Positions 34,528 through 45,960 of a stretch of DNA of 64,000 nucleotides are shown piece after piece (position 1 is the stretch's first letter; every line of letters starts with the position of its first letter). The notes beneath the pieces were generated by a model. That model was not told the origin of the DNA. It did not search any database and saw only the letters and a list, made by a program, of their open reading frames with translations. Source of the stretch: Aquatica leii (lineage: Eukaryota; Arthropoda; Insecta; Coleoptera; Lampyridae); the NCBI GenBank assembly GCA_035610365.1, contig CM069432.1, forward strand, positions 107,465,529-107,529,528, in the 5' to 3' direction. The translations under genes and the position numbers were made by a program.

Positions 34528-37500
34528 CCCGCAAGGAGGTATGTTACCTTACGTGCGCAGCGAGCACGCGGACCCTAGCTAACCACCAATAGGACTAACC
34601 ATCCCCTGGTGTGTACAAAGGTTACTACCACTATAAAAGCCTCGGACGTGCGTCGTCAAGATCGGGGACGACGCAGGAATGAACAGCCCGATCAAATTAT
34701 TAATGGCCCGGCTACGAACAATGAACCCACCGAACGTGTTTTGTCTAATTTAAAGATAACCACAAAGGAGGGAAAACCCCGGCAACGCATGACATGGACA
34801 CGAGAAATGAACATTACTGTCATGCGCTGCTACTACACCGCCACACAGTTAGAACAAATTTTAATAGGATACCGACCACAACTTTATAATTTATTCACAG
34901 AAACATATCCAGAATTAACTAACATAATTACACCGCAGAGGCTAGTCGATCAAAAACGAGTAATTCTTACAAACAAAAGACTTACAGATGAGGATATTCA
35001 GAACATCAAAGAAGAAATAGCCACAGAACTGGACGGAAAAAATACAAGACAAAACAATTTCCAAACATCATTACAAACCACAACAACAACAATACAAAAC
35101 ACAGAACTCCCAGAAACACCTGCAACATCAACTCTACTAAACAAAACCCCGCACACACAAACACCAAGATTTACAAATACAAACAGTATTGATAGAATAA
35201 ACGATGAATTACAAACAAACATAATCAAATGGACAGGAATCAACCCAGAAAACAGATTACCACTACCAAAACTAATATACAAAAAGATACAAACACCATC
35301 ATCAACACAGTTAATACACTAATAGAAAAACACCTACATAACACAAGCACGATAGAAGATATACATCAATTAGTCTACATCGCTGCAATTACGGTTATAA
35401 CACAAAATAAACAACTCACACAAAACAGAACAAGTCATGAAAGAAAACAATCAAAACCAAAATGGCAAATCAGACTTGAAAACAAAATAAACAACATAAG
35501 AAAAGACTTAGGTAGGTTAACACAATATTGCAAAGGAAACCATACCAAACAAGTTACAAAACATATACGGCACATTATAAATAACAGTAACAACAAAGAA
35601 ACACCAACAGAAGCGTTAGACACACTAAAACAAAAACTAGCACTGTATACGACAAGATTAAAAGATACAATGAATCAAACAAAAGAAAAACACAAAACAT
35701 ACAATTTAACAGAAACGAAAAACTATTCTACAAAAACCTAGAAAGACATGAAAAATACAAATAATACCATCAAGCACAGATGAAATAAAACATTTCTGGG
35801 AAAATATATGGTCACATCCAAAGCAACACAAAGAAACAGCCCAATGGATCACAGAAGAACAGAAAAAACATTCAAGCTTACCTATACATACGGACCATAT
35901 AATCACAATAGAAGAACTAAGAAACACTATACAAAAACACAGAACTGGAAGGCTCCTGGAATAGACCACATACACAATTTCTGGTACAAACAATTTACAT
36001 CTATATACCAACACCTAACAATACAAATCAACAAAATCATACTAGAACCACAGAGTATGCCACCGTTTTTAACACAAGGAAAAACATACATAATACCAAA
36101 AACCAAGACACACAAAATCCAGCTAACTATAGACCGATCACATGCCTGCCAACACTATACAAAATAATTACAGCATTGATTACACAGAAAATAGAAAAAC
36201 ACTTAATAGAAAATCACATACTTACAGAAGAACAAAAGGGATGTCGAAAAACAGTCAAGGATGCAAAGAGCAATTAATCATAGACAGCGTCATTATGAAA
36301 CAAGCAGAGAAGCAACAACGAAACATTATCACATGCTATATAGATTATAAGAAAGCATTCGACTCAATCCCACACAGTTGGCTTATAAAAATTTTAGAAA
36401 TATATAAAATAGACGCACACATTCAAAACTTCTTACACACAATCATGCAGACATGGAGAACGACAATACAGCTAAAAACATATGAACAACAAATAGAAAT
36501 AAAAGACATAAAAATCAACAGAGGAATTTTCCAAGGAGACTCACTCAGCGCACTATGGTTTTGTTTATGCCTAAACCCCTCTCAAATACACTAAACAAGA
36601 CAACATACGGTTTTAAGATAAAACATCAAAATAATCCACAACACACAATAAATCACTTATTATATATGGACGATATAAAGATATTCGCCTCAAACAAAAC
36701 ACAAATGCAATCACTACTACAAATAACAAAAGAATTCACACAAGACACATGCATGGAGTTTGGCATCAACAAATGCAAAATGCTGCACATAGAAAAAGGA
36801 AAATACAAACAACAGAACGCTACAGAAACACTAAACAATGAAGCATTTGAAAATCTAGAACCACAGGAGACATACAAATATCTCGGTTTTGAACAGAACA
36901 CCAGCTTAAATCACTCGCACATTAAACAACAACTTAAAAGAAATACAAGCAAAGGCTTACACTTGTGCTTAAATCAAAACTTAACGCCAAAAACATCATT
37001 AAGGCAGTCAACACATACGCGATTCCACTCTTGACATACTCATTTGGCATCATCAAATGGTCAGACACGGATCTAACAGAGTTAAACCGAGTTAACAGAA
37101 CAAAATTAACAGAACATCGCAAACTGCATCCAAACTCATGCATTGAAAGAATTACAATAACCAGGAAAGAAGTGGGAACAGGACTCGTAGATATACAAAC
37201 ATTACACAACACACAAATACAAAACTTAAAAAAATATTTCATAAACAAAAACACCTCGCTACATCAAGCAATCACAAAAGCAGACAAAGGATACACCCCA
37301 CTCAACCTACATCAAAACGACATTCAGGAAAACACCGAAACAAACACAATACAACACAAAAAGACATTTGGGCAAGAAAAGCATTACACGGCAACCATTA
37401 TAACATAATGCAAAACCCGCACATAGACACACAACTGTCATACAAATGGCTGCACTCAGGTCAACTTTTTCCAGAAACAGAAGGATTCGTCCTAGCCATC

Positions 37501-38210
37501 CAAGATAAAGTAATAGCCACAAAAACTACAGAAAGTACATATTAAAAGAAAAAATTGAAACAGACACATGCCGAAAATGCCACCAATACCCAGAAACAAT
37601 AGAACACATTACAGGAGGTTGCAAATTACTAGCAGGAACAGACTACACCGATAGACACAACACAGCAGCAAAAATCATCCATCAAGAACTTGCACTTAAA
37701 TACGGCTTAATACAAACACAAACACCATATTACAAATACACACCCGAAACTATACTAGAAAACGAAAACTGTAAACTATACTGGGATAGAACACTACACA
37801 CAGATAAAACGATAATATGCAATAGACCTGATATCACACTATTAAATAAAACACAAAAGCATACATACATTATAGATATTGCCATACCCAACGACAGCAA
37901 CATAGTCCAAAAAGAAACCGAAAAGATCGAAAAATACACACCTCTTGCAACAGAAATTAAAGAAGTATGGAAACAAGAAAAAATAACAATAGTACCAATT
38001 ATAATGTCTGTGACAGGTATAACAACAAAATCATTCAAGCAACACTTAAAAACAATAGATCTCCCACTATACATCCATACCAACATACAAAAAGCAGTAA
38101 TTTTAAAAACAACAACAATAGTCAGAAAGTTCATGCAATAGACAGACATGTGACTTGGCCCCGGTCCGTCGCATGGCTTACAAACACCACTACGGTGAGA
38201 AACTAGAAGA
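34527..38210 (+). mobile_element. R4/Dong-clade LINE, near full length, between TAA repeats
   Basis: A single-ORF LINE with RT and a C-terminal restriction-like endonuclease. Its two ends abut TAA/AAT arrays at 34526 and 38211, and this clade is known to include Dong, which inserts in TAA repeats. GC is higher at the 5' end (34527-34720) than in the flanks, and the body is A-rich on this strand with markedly few G residues from 35000 on. Confidence 0.9.
34609..38141 (+). pseudogene. R4/Dong-type ORF: RT plus restriction-like endonuclease
   Basis: N-terminal Arg-rich region and 'MTWTREMNITVMRCYYTATQ', then a Gln/Thr/Asn-rich linker. RT: 'APGIDHIHNFWYKQF' (near 35950), 'ITCYIDYKKAFDSIPHSWL' (motif A, near 36335), 'NRGIFQGDSLSALWFCL' (motif B), 'LLYMDDIKIFA' (YMDD, near 36660). 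Then 'KWLHSGQLFPETEGFVLAI', 'YRKYILKEKIET', a CCHC 'TCRKCHQYPETIEHI' (37566) and the nuclease motif 'RPDITLLNK' ... 'YIIDIAIP' (near 37825-37890). The last segment is open to the stop at 38139-38141. At least six shifts break the rest. No ATG fits the first frame; it opens at a GTG. Confidence 0.9.
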
Positions 38211-38235
38211 AAATAATAATAATAATAATAATAAT
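38211..38235 (+). repeat. (AAT)n microsatellite, right flank of the Dong/R4 element
   Basis: Eight AAT units after GAAGAAA, ending in AATCATC. Could be the element's own tail or the second half of the target array. Confidence 0.97.
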
Positions 38236-40640
38236 CATCTTTTTTGTTTGTTAGTATTCGAGAGTCGCTCTATAGTTTTTTGTACGTAACTTGAAAGATT
38301 TCAATTTAGTTTTTTTAATTTTACTTATGTTATTTTTTCTTAATACATTTTGGCCTGATGAAGTAGACACTCTACATTGCCATATGTTTACTTTATTATT
38401 TTGATTCTAAGAAAGCAAAAAATTGGTATTATTATGAGCTAGAACAACTTACTGTTATCAAAATTGTAAAAAAGTTAAGCACCTATCTATCAATGTAAAA
38501 TTTGATTTATTTAAAACTAATTTTTCAACTTTTGCAACAAACTTTCACACATCTTTAAAGTTGCTACTTAGTAAGTAATATAATAAACTCATTGAGAATA
38601 CTTGAAAGATGTTGTTAATGGTGTTCCTAAAATTTATAACGTAATAAATATGTACAAACATTTACTAGTTTAAAAAATAAAGTATTATTGTTATTTTAAT
38701 ACATAAATATGTTTTTATAATAATAATAAAAGCAATGAATTGTAGCCAACTACGCAATCAGTTGGTAATTTCTTTAATGCCTTTTTTGTATTTAATTATA
38801 TAAAGATTGAACCTAATTATTGCCCTAATTATATAAATTAAAAACTGTTAAAGAAATGCATATTCAAACGTTACAAATATGCACAAAATTATGTTAGTCA
38901 CTGCGTTCTTTTTATTTTCTAACAAAGAAACATCTGTATTTGACATCTTTTGTCACGTTAAATATCTCTAAAAAAGTAACTGGGTTTACTGCATCATTAG
39001 CAGAGAGCGCGTTCATTATAAATTTAACTTATCCACCTACACATTTAGTTACAAATTTCAACATTCTCCACGTGCTATTGCAATTCCTTAAATAAGTAAT
39101 TGTCGAAGGATTTGTACTCGAATAATTAAATTATAAAATTACACATAAAGGAAGGTCTTAATCAATGCTATTCAAGCTTTGACGCCGTTTTGTAAATCAA
39201 TTTTGAAGTTGTATAGGATAGGATCAGATAGAATTAATACGAGTTAATAGAACGGTATACTTCGTACAAAAAACTTTTACATTACGTAGAACGTTTTTGC
39301 AAATTATATGATATATTTTTAAATCTATGACATGTCTAATATTATTACTCAGGTAGGGGATGAATGATTCATTCTTATCCCTAACGTATGTCGATATCGA
39401 CCGTAAACCACGCTGTGTCACCTGTCTTACGTGGACATTCTACAATCAACCCCTGATCTCTCATATTGGAATCCCACTGATTCTTTGGCAAAACCTTTTT
39501 AAATATACACTCATGATTAATATAACCATTGATATAAGCTAACATTAATTAAATTTTCCAATAACCTTATAGGTAAGGAATTATTAGACTATTAAACATG
39601 GATATATTAATATATGTATTTATATAAATTTATACATAAGCAGGTCTAAGCAATTAAATAAAATGAAAAAAATATTTTATAGAAATTTGTGAAAATCACA
39701 TTCAATCTAAAAATAAAATAAACTATTTGGATATTTTAAAGGTCAAAACAGTTATGCAGTTTATCTCAATTAAGCAATTTTTGAAATAAAAGAGGTTTGT
39801 TCTGTTAAACAACACTTCTATGTGAAGACAACACTACTTACTTTAAAGTTTGAATTATCTAAAAAAAAATGTTAAACATGAAAATAGTGGCAATAAGTGT
39901 AAAAACACTCGCAAAAGAAAGATATTTCTTTTTGTACTATTATCAACTACATTATTAAAAAGAGAGTTAATTAAATTTAATAGATTAATTGGATCCTATA
40001 CAATTATTTACTAAAACGAAAATTTAATAACAAAAAAAAGTATGTAAAAGTTATTAACTTTATAGTAGTTATTACATTATTTAATTATCTTTAACTGAGT
40101 GAAACACATTTTAAAACTTAATTAATACACTTGTAGGAATTATTTTAAAGATGTTTTATTATTGATATGTCACACATTAGAGAATGTATAGTTTTTTTAT
40201 GAAATTTTATAATGAACGCGACAAATAAATGATCCCGACGTGATCTCTCGTAAACAGTAAGCGTTAACAACATTAATTAGTTTAAAAAAAACAATTTCTT
40301 TGTGTAATTAAATTTTCGGTTTCTTACTGTTAATGTTACGTATTTTTAGCAGACCAGCCCAGAAACAATTACAGGCCTGCCTAGGGCAAATGTTATCTTT
40401 GGGAATCCATAAAAAACGAAAAAGATGATCTTTAAATACATTTTAGCAAGAGAAAAACGTAAACATAAGCCTTTACTTAAGTTTATTATTATAATTCAAT
40501 TTAGATTTACCCGCCTTAAACTTAAGAACGGAAGTGGCGAGTCTACCAAAAACAGACACGTTTTACAAATTAGAACTTTGGGTTGCATTAAGCTATACAA
40601 CAATACTCTCATTCTAAAGATTTAAACGTGTTGGTGGTTT
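38236..40640. other. 2.4 kb AT-rich region, no gene recognised
   Basis: No recognised domain. Near 38350 CTGATGAAGTAGACACTCTAC recalls a hammerhead 5' half with a 5-bp helix II, but no GAAA box follows. Confidence 0.4.
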
Positions 40641-40644
40641 TATT

Positions 40645-41045
40645 TGTTTTCTTGAACGGCTTCCTTGACGACCGTTACTTTTATTATTACAGTTCCTTGC
40701 TCCATTTGCTTGGCTTTCTGAATTAGGTAAAATGCCAAACTTCTGTACTGATTTTACCTTCCGACGACCTGTCATTCTCTTCTTCTTCTGCAGCTATTGA
40801 TTTTAAAATTTGATCGAGATGTCTTTTCCAAATTACATTTTCATTAATTAATTTGCACATATAAATTTTTTTACCAAGCACTTCATCTATTACACATTAA
40901 GTCCAATGCTTTTGATTTGATTTTTGGTAATCTCTACATCACACTTTCTCTCCTACCGAGAATGCAACATTTTTTTTCCCCTTATAATTAATTTTTTTAC
41001 TTCTACTTTTACATAATAAATCGAGTCTAGCCCTAGTAGCACTAA
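40645..41045 (-). pseudogene. gypsy integrase C-terminal tail
   Basis: Minus strand: 'RLDLLCKSRSKKINYKGKKN', 'VAFSVGEKV', 'CRDYQKSNQKHWT', 'CVIDEVLGKKIYMCKLINEN', 'VIWKRHLDQILK', then an acidic patch. The order 'F.VG..V..RDY' - 'LG...Y' - 'W.RH.DQ' is the C-terminal module of Ty3/gypsy integrases of the K02A2.6 type. Two stops (after KV and WT). A different element from the one at 5.5-9 kb, which lacks this module. Confidence 0.75.
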
Positions 41046-41600
41046 ATATAAGTAATATATTAGTAAATAATATCTGGTAAATAATTAAATGTCACACTTT
41101 TTTATATTGGCCATTTATTGTAATGTTATATCAATAATTTATATAAAATAAATATTTTCTAAATATTAGTTATAAATATCTTCTAAATATATGTTTTCAA
41201 TATATGGCAGACATTAGATGTAAACGTCGTCTCAATATTTGTTTCCAATATATAGAAAATATTATTTTTTATTCTGTTCTAGATGTATCTCACTATTGTT
41301 TGTGAGATATTTGTAAAATATATACCTACTACATATGCGTATCTTTGCAAATGATATATAATCTGGGTTTTTATTGCCACGCAATATACAGTTTTTATTA
41401 AACCGTATTAAAATACTGCAGATGTTCTGTAAAAACACGTTTATTTATAAAAAATGACACTAACAAAATAAAATTATAAATTATGAATAAAATATAAATA
41501 TACAATCTGTATACATTTTAAACATCTTTAAAAAATAAGTACACAAAAAAATTGTATTGTAATAAATGTATATAAGCAAAACTGTTAAAAATGGCGGATA
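41046..41600. other. AT-rich flank, includes dispersed repeat copy D near 41540-41601
   Basis: The last ~60 bases before the copia LTR read, on the minus strand, GTATCCGCCATTTTTAACAG and TTTTGCTTATATA, which match copies A and B of the dispersed repeat. The rest is unrecognised. Confidence 0.5.
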
Positions 41601-41601
41601 C

Positions 41602-41701
41602 TGTATTATTGAAAGATCTTACATTTTTTTTAAACTGTCAAACAAAATCTGTTACCGAGTTACATCATTTAACATATATACATTTTTTTTAGTTTTTAAC
41701 A
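41602..41701 (-). repeat. copia LTR fragment, minus strand
   Basis: On the minus strand TGTTAAAAACTAAAAAAAATG leads into GTTAAATGATGTAACT and AACAGATTTTGTTTGACAGT, ending CAATAATACA. It matches the first ~100 bases of the LTR at 45103-45289. Following it on the minus strand is GTATCCGCC, the dispersed repeat. Confidence 0.8.
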
Positions 41702-41819
41702 TTTCTTCCTAAATATAATTTGTGCACTACACTGTATACAGGTAACAGCACCCCCTATTACTTGTTACAAAAAAAAAACTTAACCAAACCGATTATAACC
41801 CAAGTGCAACACCAAGTAA

Positions 41820-42130
41820 TTGCCTTAACTTAATAAGTTCTAGTACGAACCTTTGTGAAGACATCAGCAACTTGATCTTCACCACTTACATGTTTAATCT
41901 ATTTCACCGGAAGAAAATGTTGCTCTAATAAAGTGGAACTTAATGTCTATATGTTTCGAGCGTTTATGAAACTCGGAATTTACTACAATCTTAATTGCAC
42001 TGGCATTGTAGATTAATAGAGTTGGTGTTGATGACTGCCCTGATATTTCATAAAGAAGACGTTTGAGCCAAATGATTTCTTTTACAGCTTCGCATGCAGC
42101 TATGTATTCGGTTTTCATTGTCGACAAGGC
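41820..42130 (-). pseudogene. copia RNase H C-terminal end
   Basis: Minus strand frame 42127-41894: 'STMKTEYIAACEAVKEIIWL', 'KRLLYEI', 'LLIYNASAIKIV', 'EFHKRSKHIDIKFHFIR'. This is the conserved end of copia pol (STxxAEY ... HxRSKHID). The catalytic-type Asp in 'DNxSAI' reads YNASAI. After a stop, 'KHVSGEDQVADVFTK' continues near 41850. The LTR fragment lies downstream at the expected place. Confidence 0.88.
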
Positions 42131-42618
42131 TATACATATACATACATTTGTAAAATTTCCCTAAAGTTATCTAAAAATAAATGAGAAATCAAGTCTAAAT
42201 TCTTATATTAAAAAATATAATTTTAAGTTTATTAGAACTAAACAAAAAAAATTGGTATATAATATATCAAACAAAATAAAATTTGAAAAATATTTAAAAA
42301 CATAATTACAAAAACCAATGGGTTATAAAAAAAATTACAAAAAAATTACATCAACAACTAGAAACGGTAAATACACACTAGTATTTCTAGTAGTAAAAAT
42401 CAGTTCATATATAATGCACACGTTTGTTTATTAAACGTAAAAAATTACAGAACAGTTTTTGCGTATAGCTATAACAAAATTTATTTAAAAACAAATTCAA
42501 TGTCATAAAAATGGTAATACATGTCGAAAGTAAAATTAATATAAATACGTAAAAATGTTTATTCAATGAAAATAAATCAATAATAAATTTTAATAGTTTA
42601 GAAATAATACTATGTATA

Positions 42619-43941
42619 CTCAGTGACATCAGAAGTGTTACACCCAAAAGTAATAATTTCTACAACTTGATTTTTTGGCAACAAAATGACTATATTTAAT
42701 TAAAGTATGCTATGGTAACTACTATGTCAACTGTATATCTTTGATAATTTTCTTACAAAAACAAAATTTTATGTCTTAGTTTCATGATAGTTGATTCGTA
42801 CAGATATTTTTAGTTATTGTGCGTCTGTCGACTAGTGTTAAGCGTAACAAAATGCCTCAAATTCAAAGACGTCAAAATTATCAACAGTTTGACCGCCGGC
42901 GCCGTGTTAATTGTACTGCAATGCGAGTGTGTGCGTCGTGCGTGGATTGAAGAAGGTAGAGAAACACGAAAAAGACTAACTGGCCAACCGTGGACGCAAA
43001 GCGTCAAGATAGACGTTTTAAACAAATTGTTCTACGAGACCGTTTTGCTACTACGCTTGAAATCGCTAACGGATGGTTTGGAAAAAAGGTACGCCTGTTA
43101 CTATGTCGCCGCATTTGGGCTTTTGGACTTTTTTTATACCGTTTACTATTAGTGCTTCTTTTGACTGTAAACCACTGACGTTAACGTTTGAACTGGTGCA
43201 GAGAACGGCAGCATTGAAAGGTAGAATGGCATAATGTCGTCTTAAGAAACGAATTGCGATTCTGTCTAGGATGCACGATGGCTGTAGAAAAGTAAGACGC
43301 CGCCGTGGAGAATGACTTGATGTTAGGTTTTTTGTTGAGAGGTATGTACACAGAAAACGATTTAGGGGGCTATTGTCTATGGTAGCTGATCATAAATTAT
43401 CTTTATTCAAAGCAGTATGACAGCTGCACGTTATGTTGATGATGTCCTACAAACCTCTTTATTGTCTTATCTAGATAGCCGTCCACACGTTCTTTTTCAG
43501 CAAGACAACGCACGTCTTCATATTGCTAGTCGAACTATGGCCTTCCTCCAAGAAGCAAGCGTTAAGATTTTGCCGTAGGCACCCCGTTCACTGGATTTAA
43601 ATTTCATCGTACATATGTATGTATGTGGCATGTGATGGGATGGAGGCTGTCCATTTTGCTTCATCTTCTACAGACTCTGGCACAATTTAATCAAAAAAAT
43701 CAAGTTGCTTGAAACGAGGTACCACAAGCAGACATCGACTACTTCATTTTGTCGATGCTTAGACGTGTACACGAATGTACTCAGCTACAAAGTTGTCAAA
43801 CAAATTCATTTTTTTGAATTACATGTTAATAACATTTCTTGTAAATGTTATTGTTTAATTCTTAATATAAGACTACCACATTGTTAAAAATCAAGTGGAA
43901 AAAATTATTACTTCTAGGTGTAACACTTTAATGTCACTGAG
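42619..43941 (+). mobile_element. Tc1-like transposon with TIRs and TA flanks
   Basis: Terminal inverted repeats of about 55 bp begin CTCAGTGACAT and include GTGTTACACC and AGTAATAAT; TA lies immediately outside both ends (42617-42618 and 43942-43943). Size 1323 bp, normal for Tc1. It contains one broken transposase. Confidence 0.92.
42851..43830 (+). pseudogene. Tc1-like transposase
   Basis: ATG at 42851 gives 'MPQIQRRQNYQQF', then frames shift through 'RFATTLEIANGWFGK', 'LTVNH', 'LNWCRERQH', 'VEWHNVVLRNELRFCLG' (the first catalytic Asp position, FSDE in relatives, reads LRNE), 'ARYVDDVLQT', 'HVLFQQDNARLHIASRTMAF' (second Asp intact) and 'ADIDYFILSMLRRVHECT' near the end. The third acidic site is disrupted by an insertion near 43610. 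Inactive but TIRs are good. Confidence 0.85.
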
Positions 43942-43944
43942 TAT

Positions 43945-44570
43945 ATATTTAAAAAGTATTAACGTTTATAACAATAAAAGAGACAAGCAGGCGCAATAAA
44001 CTATATTCTATTATAGTTTCTGTCTCAGCAACAAGTGGCGCTGTAGAAACGTTAATGGCTAGCTACAGTATCAGCTATTTATATTTTTTAGGAACCATTG
44101 CTTTAAACACAAACAACTGTCTGCAACTATTTAATTTAATTTTGTCAATTATAAATAGCGTTATTTACCAAAAGTTTAAATAGCAACAAAATCTCGAAAG
44201 GTTTTTAAGTATACCTTCTCAAACTCTATAGAAATGCTTTAATAAAAACTGCGTTTTATTCAAACTTACAAGTTTTTGAATGTAAACTATACGTTCTCCG
44301 TCAGTTAACATAATAAGTGATAATTATATTATATAATATAAAAATATCAAAAAATTGTATAATATTATTTTAACTACATCATTTTTACTTTCAGGAAAGG
44401 AAAGGAAAGAAAAGTATAGCGATCGCAATTTTTTTTCAAAAAGTTTTTTTTGCATAATTATACGTTTCAAGGTCTCTTGAATCAGAAAAATGTATTTTTG
44501 ACAAAAAAAATTCTGGGTGTCTGTGTGTGTGTGTCTGGGTGTAACTCTACCCAAAATTCCTAGTAACCTG
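43945..44570. other. spacer, no gene recognised
   Basis: Contains a GT-rich run (GTGTCTGTGTGTGTGTGTCT) at 44517-44535. No recognised domain. Confidence 0.4.
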
Positions 44571-44770
44571 AAATTTAGTATGGAGATTGCTTTTCATATT
44601 CTCTCAGTTCTATCAAAGAATGGGTCTGATAAAGAAACCGGAAGTAGGTGTATCAGCGATATTTAACAGTTTTTCTTATATAATTTTGTACCTATGTAAA
44701 TAATTCGAATTATTTTTACAGTTTCTTATAGAGATAATCCTTTCTAACAATGTATTCAAATAAAAAAATT
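44560..44770 (+). repeat. dispersed repeat, copy B
   Basis: TAGTAACCTGAAATTTAGTA, TTTTCATATTCTCTCAGTTC, GGGTCTGATAAAGAAACCGG, GTGTATCAGCG, then the downstream half to CAGTTTCTTATAGAG. It is uninterrupted, so it shows the empty site for the copia insertions in copies C and D. Confidence 0.85.
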
Positions 44771-44999
44771 TTCTAACATTACCAGTTTATTAGCTATTTG
44801 ATTTATAATTTAAAGTAAATTGCATATATAATCTAGGTTCGAATCCTGCCTGCGACAATTTTTTTTAAGAAAAAAATTACACAATTTTGAAGGAAAAGCA
44901 AGATCCGTTAAAAATAATAATTTTTCTCTATATCATTTGACTTGCTTGTACACGGAGTGCTGCATCTTTCTTTGGATGTACCCACGATAGCTCCCGAAC
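44771..44999. other. spacer with an orphan GGTTCGAATCC box
   Basis: GGTTCGAATCC at 44836-44846 looks like a tRNA/SINE B box, but no A box or cloverleaf is present upstream. Confidence 0.3.
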
Positions 45000-45004
45000 T
45001 ATAA

Positions 45005-45102
45005 CTCCTAGTAACTTGAAATTTAGTATGGAGCTGGCTTTTCATATTCTGTCGGTTTTATCAGATGATGGGTCTGATAAAGAAACCGGAAAAGGGTGTA
45101 TC
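45005..45102 (+). repeat. dispersed repeat, copy C, interrupted by copia
   Basis: Runs TAGTAACTTGAAATTTAGTA, TTTTCATATTCTGTCGG, GGGTCTGATAAAGAAACCGG and stops at GGGTGTATC, the base before the copia LTR TGTTGG. Confidence 0.85.
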
Positions 45103-45289
45103 TGTTGGAAACTAAATAAAATATACATATGTTAAATGATGTAACTAGATAACAGATTTTGTTTGACAGTTAAAAAAAATGTAAGGTCTTTCAATAATAC
45201 ATATAACTGTGTGTTTTTTTGTATGCTTCATATTAAATTAAATATTTTAGTGAATTTGCTTTACTATTAACAACAATATAGTTACAACA
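45103..45289 (+). repeat. copia 5' LTR
   Basis: 187 bp from TGTTGGAAAC to TTACAACA, with TGTTG...CAACA inverted ends. Followed at once by a copia-type primer-binding site. A shorter copy is at 41602-41701. Confidence 0.88.
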
Positions 45290-45305
45290 GGTTATGCACC
45301 CAGTG
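45290..45305 (+). promoter_or_regulatory. copia-type primer-binding site
   Basis: GGTTATGCACCCAGTG right after the LTR. Drosophila copia has GGTTATGGGCCCAGTC there, complementary to an internal part of initiator tRNA-Met; two internal mismatches here. Confidence 0.8.
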
Positions 45306-45368
45306 TGCTTATAACAAAAACATCTTTTGTCGATTTAGGTCAAGTACCTTTGTGCAAGTTGTAAAGTC

Positions 45369-45960
45369 GTGATAGACTTCAAAACCCACATTGACAAACT
45401 TGAAGGCACGAGTAATTGGGGTAGATGGCGAAGACAGGAGCTGTTGTTACGTCACCATGAGGCATTAAAACTGGTGTTTGGTAAAAAAATGTTACCGGAA
45501 ACACCAACTGGAACCCAGTTAAAAGAAACAAAAAACACTTACGACGCGGAGCTAAAATCATATCAGAAGTGTGATGCTTTAGCACAACTGATACTTGTAA
45601 GCACGATGAATGATGCAAACGTAAATTTAACTGCCACTTGTACTTCGGCAAATGAAATTTGGACCAAGCTGTTTTCGATATATGAACAAAGTTCAGGGCA
45701 GCGTGTTGATAGGCTCATAGAGAAGATATATCATATGCGGTTGGTGTCGTATCTGAGGCTATATCAAATCCTAAAGTATCAGACTGGAGAGCTGTTAAAC
45801 GAATATTTCGTTATCTACAACGAACAATTGAGTATGGACTGACTAAAAAAATGACATGTTACAGGCTTACAGCGATGCTGATTTTGCTGGAGACCTTACT
45901 ACAGGAAAGTCAAGAAGTGAAATGGTATGTAAGCTTCAAGGTGCTGCAATAAGTCTAAAA
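45369..45960 (+). pseudogene. copia gag fused by deletion to the end of RT/RNase H
   Basis: Gag: 'FKTHIDKLEGTSNWGRWRRQ', 'ELLLRHHEALKLVFGKK', 'ALAQLILVSTMND', 'SANEIWTKLFSIYEQSSGQR', 'VDRLIEKIY' (UBN2-type gag). At about 45725-45735 the sequence passes into the end of pol: in the next frame 'SEAISNPKVSDWRAVKRIFR', 'YLQRTIEYGL', then after a shift 'LQAYSDADFAGDLTTGKSRS' (first RNase H Asp residues) and 'KLQGAAIS'. Zinc knuckle, protease, integrase and most RT are gone. The 157-codon ORF is a deletion product; it ends in TGA at 45840-45842. Confidence 0.88.

Noticed and set aside
34998-38149. Several minus-strand frames with Cys/Val/Phe-rich, membrane-like sequence
   Set aside because: Antisense of the A/C-rich Dong/R4 ORF; no own start context or domain.
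38352-38385. CTGATGAAGTAGACACTCTAC, like a hammerhead 5' half
   Set aside because: No GAAA box follows helix II (ATTG instead) and no PLE coding sequence is near.
42817-43178. Overlapping plus-strand frames of 111 and 62 codons as separate genes
   Set aside because: They are alternative frames of one shifted Tc1 transposase between TIRs.
44836-44860. tRNA-like B box GGTTCGAATCC
   Set aside because: No A box, anticodon arm or acceptor stem; the T-stem has a mismatch. An orphan box at best.
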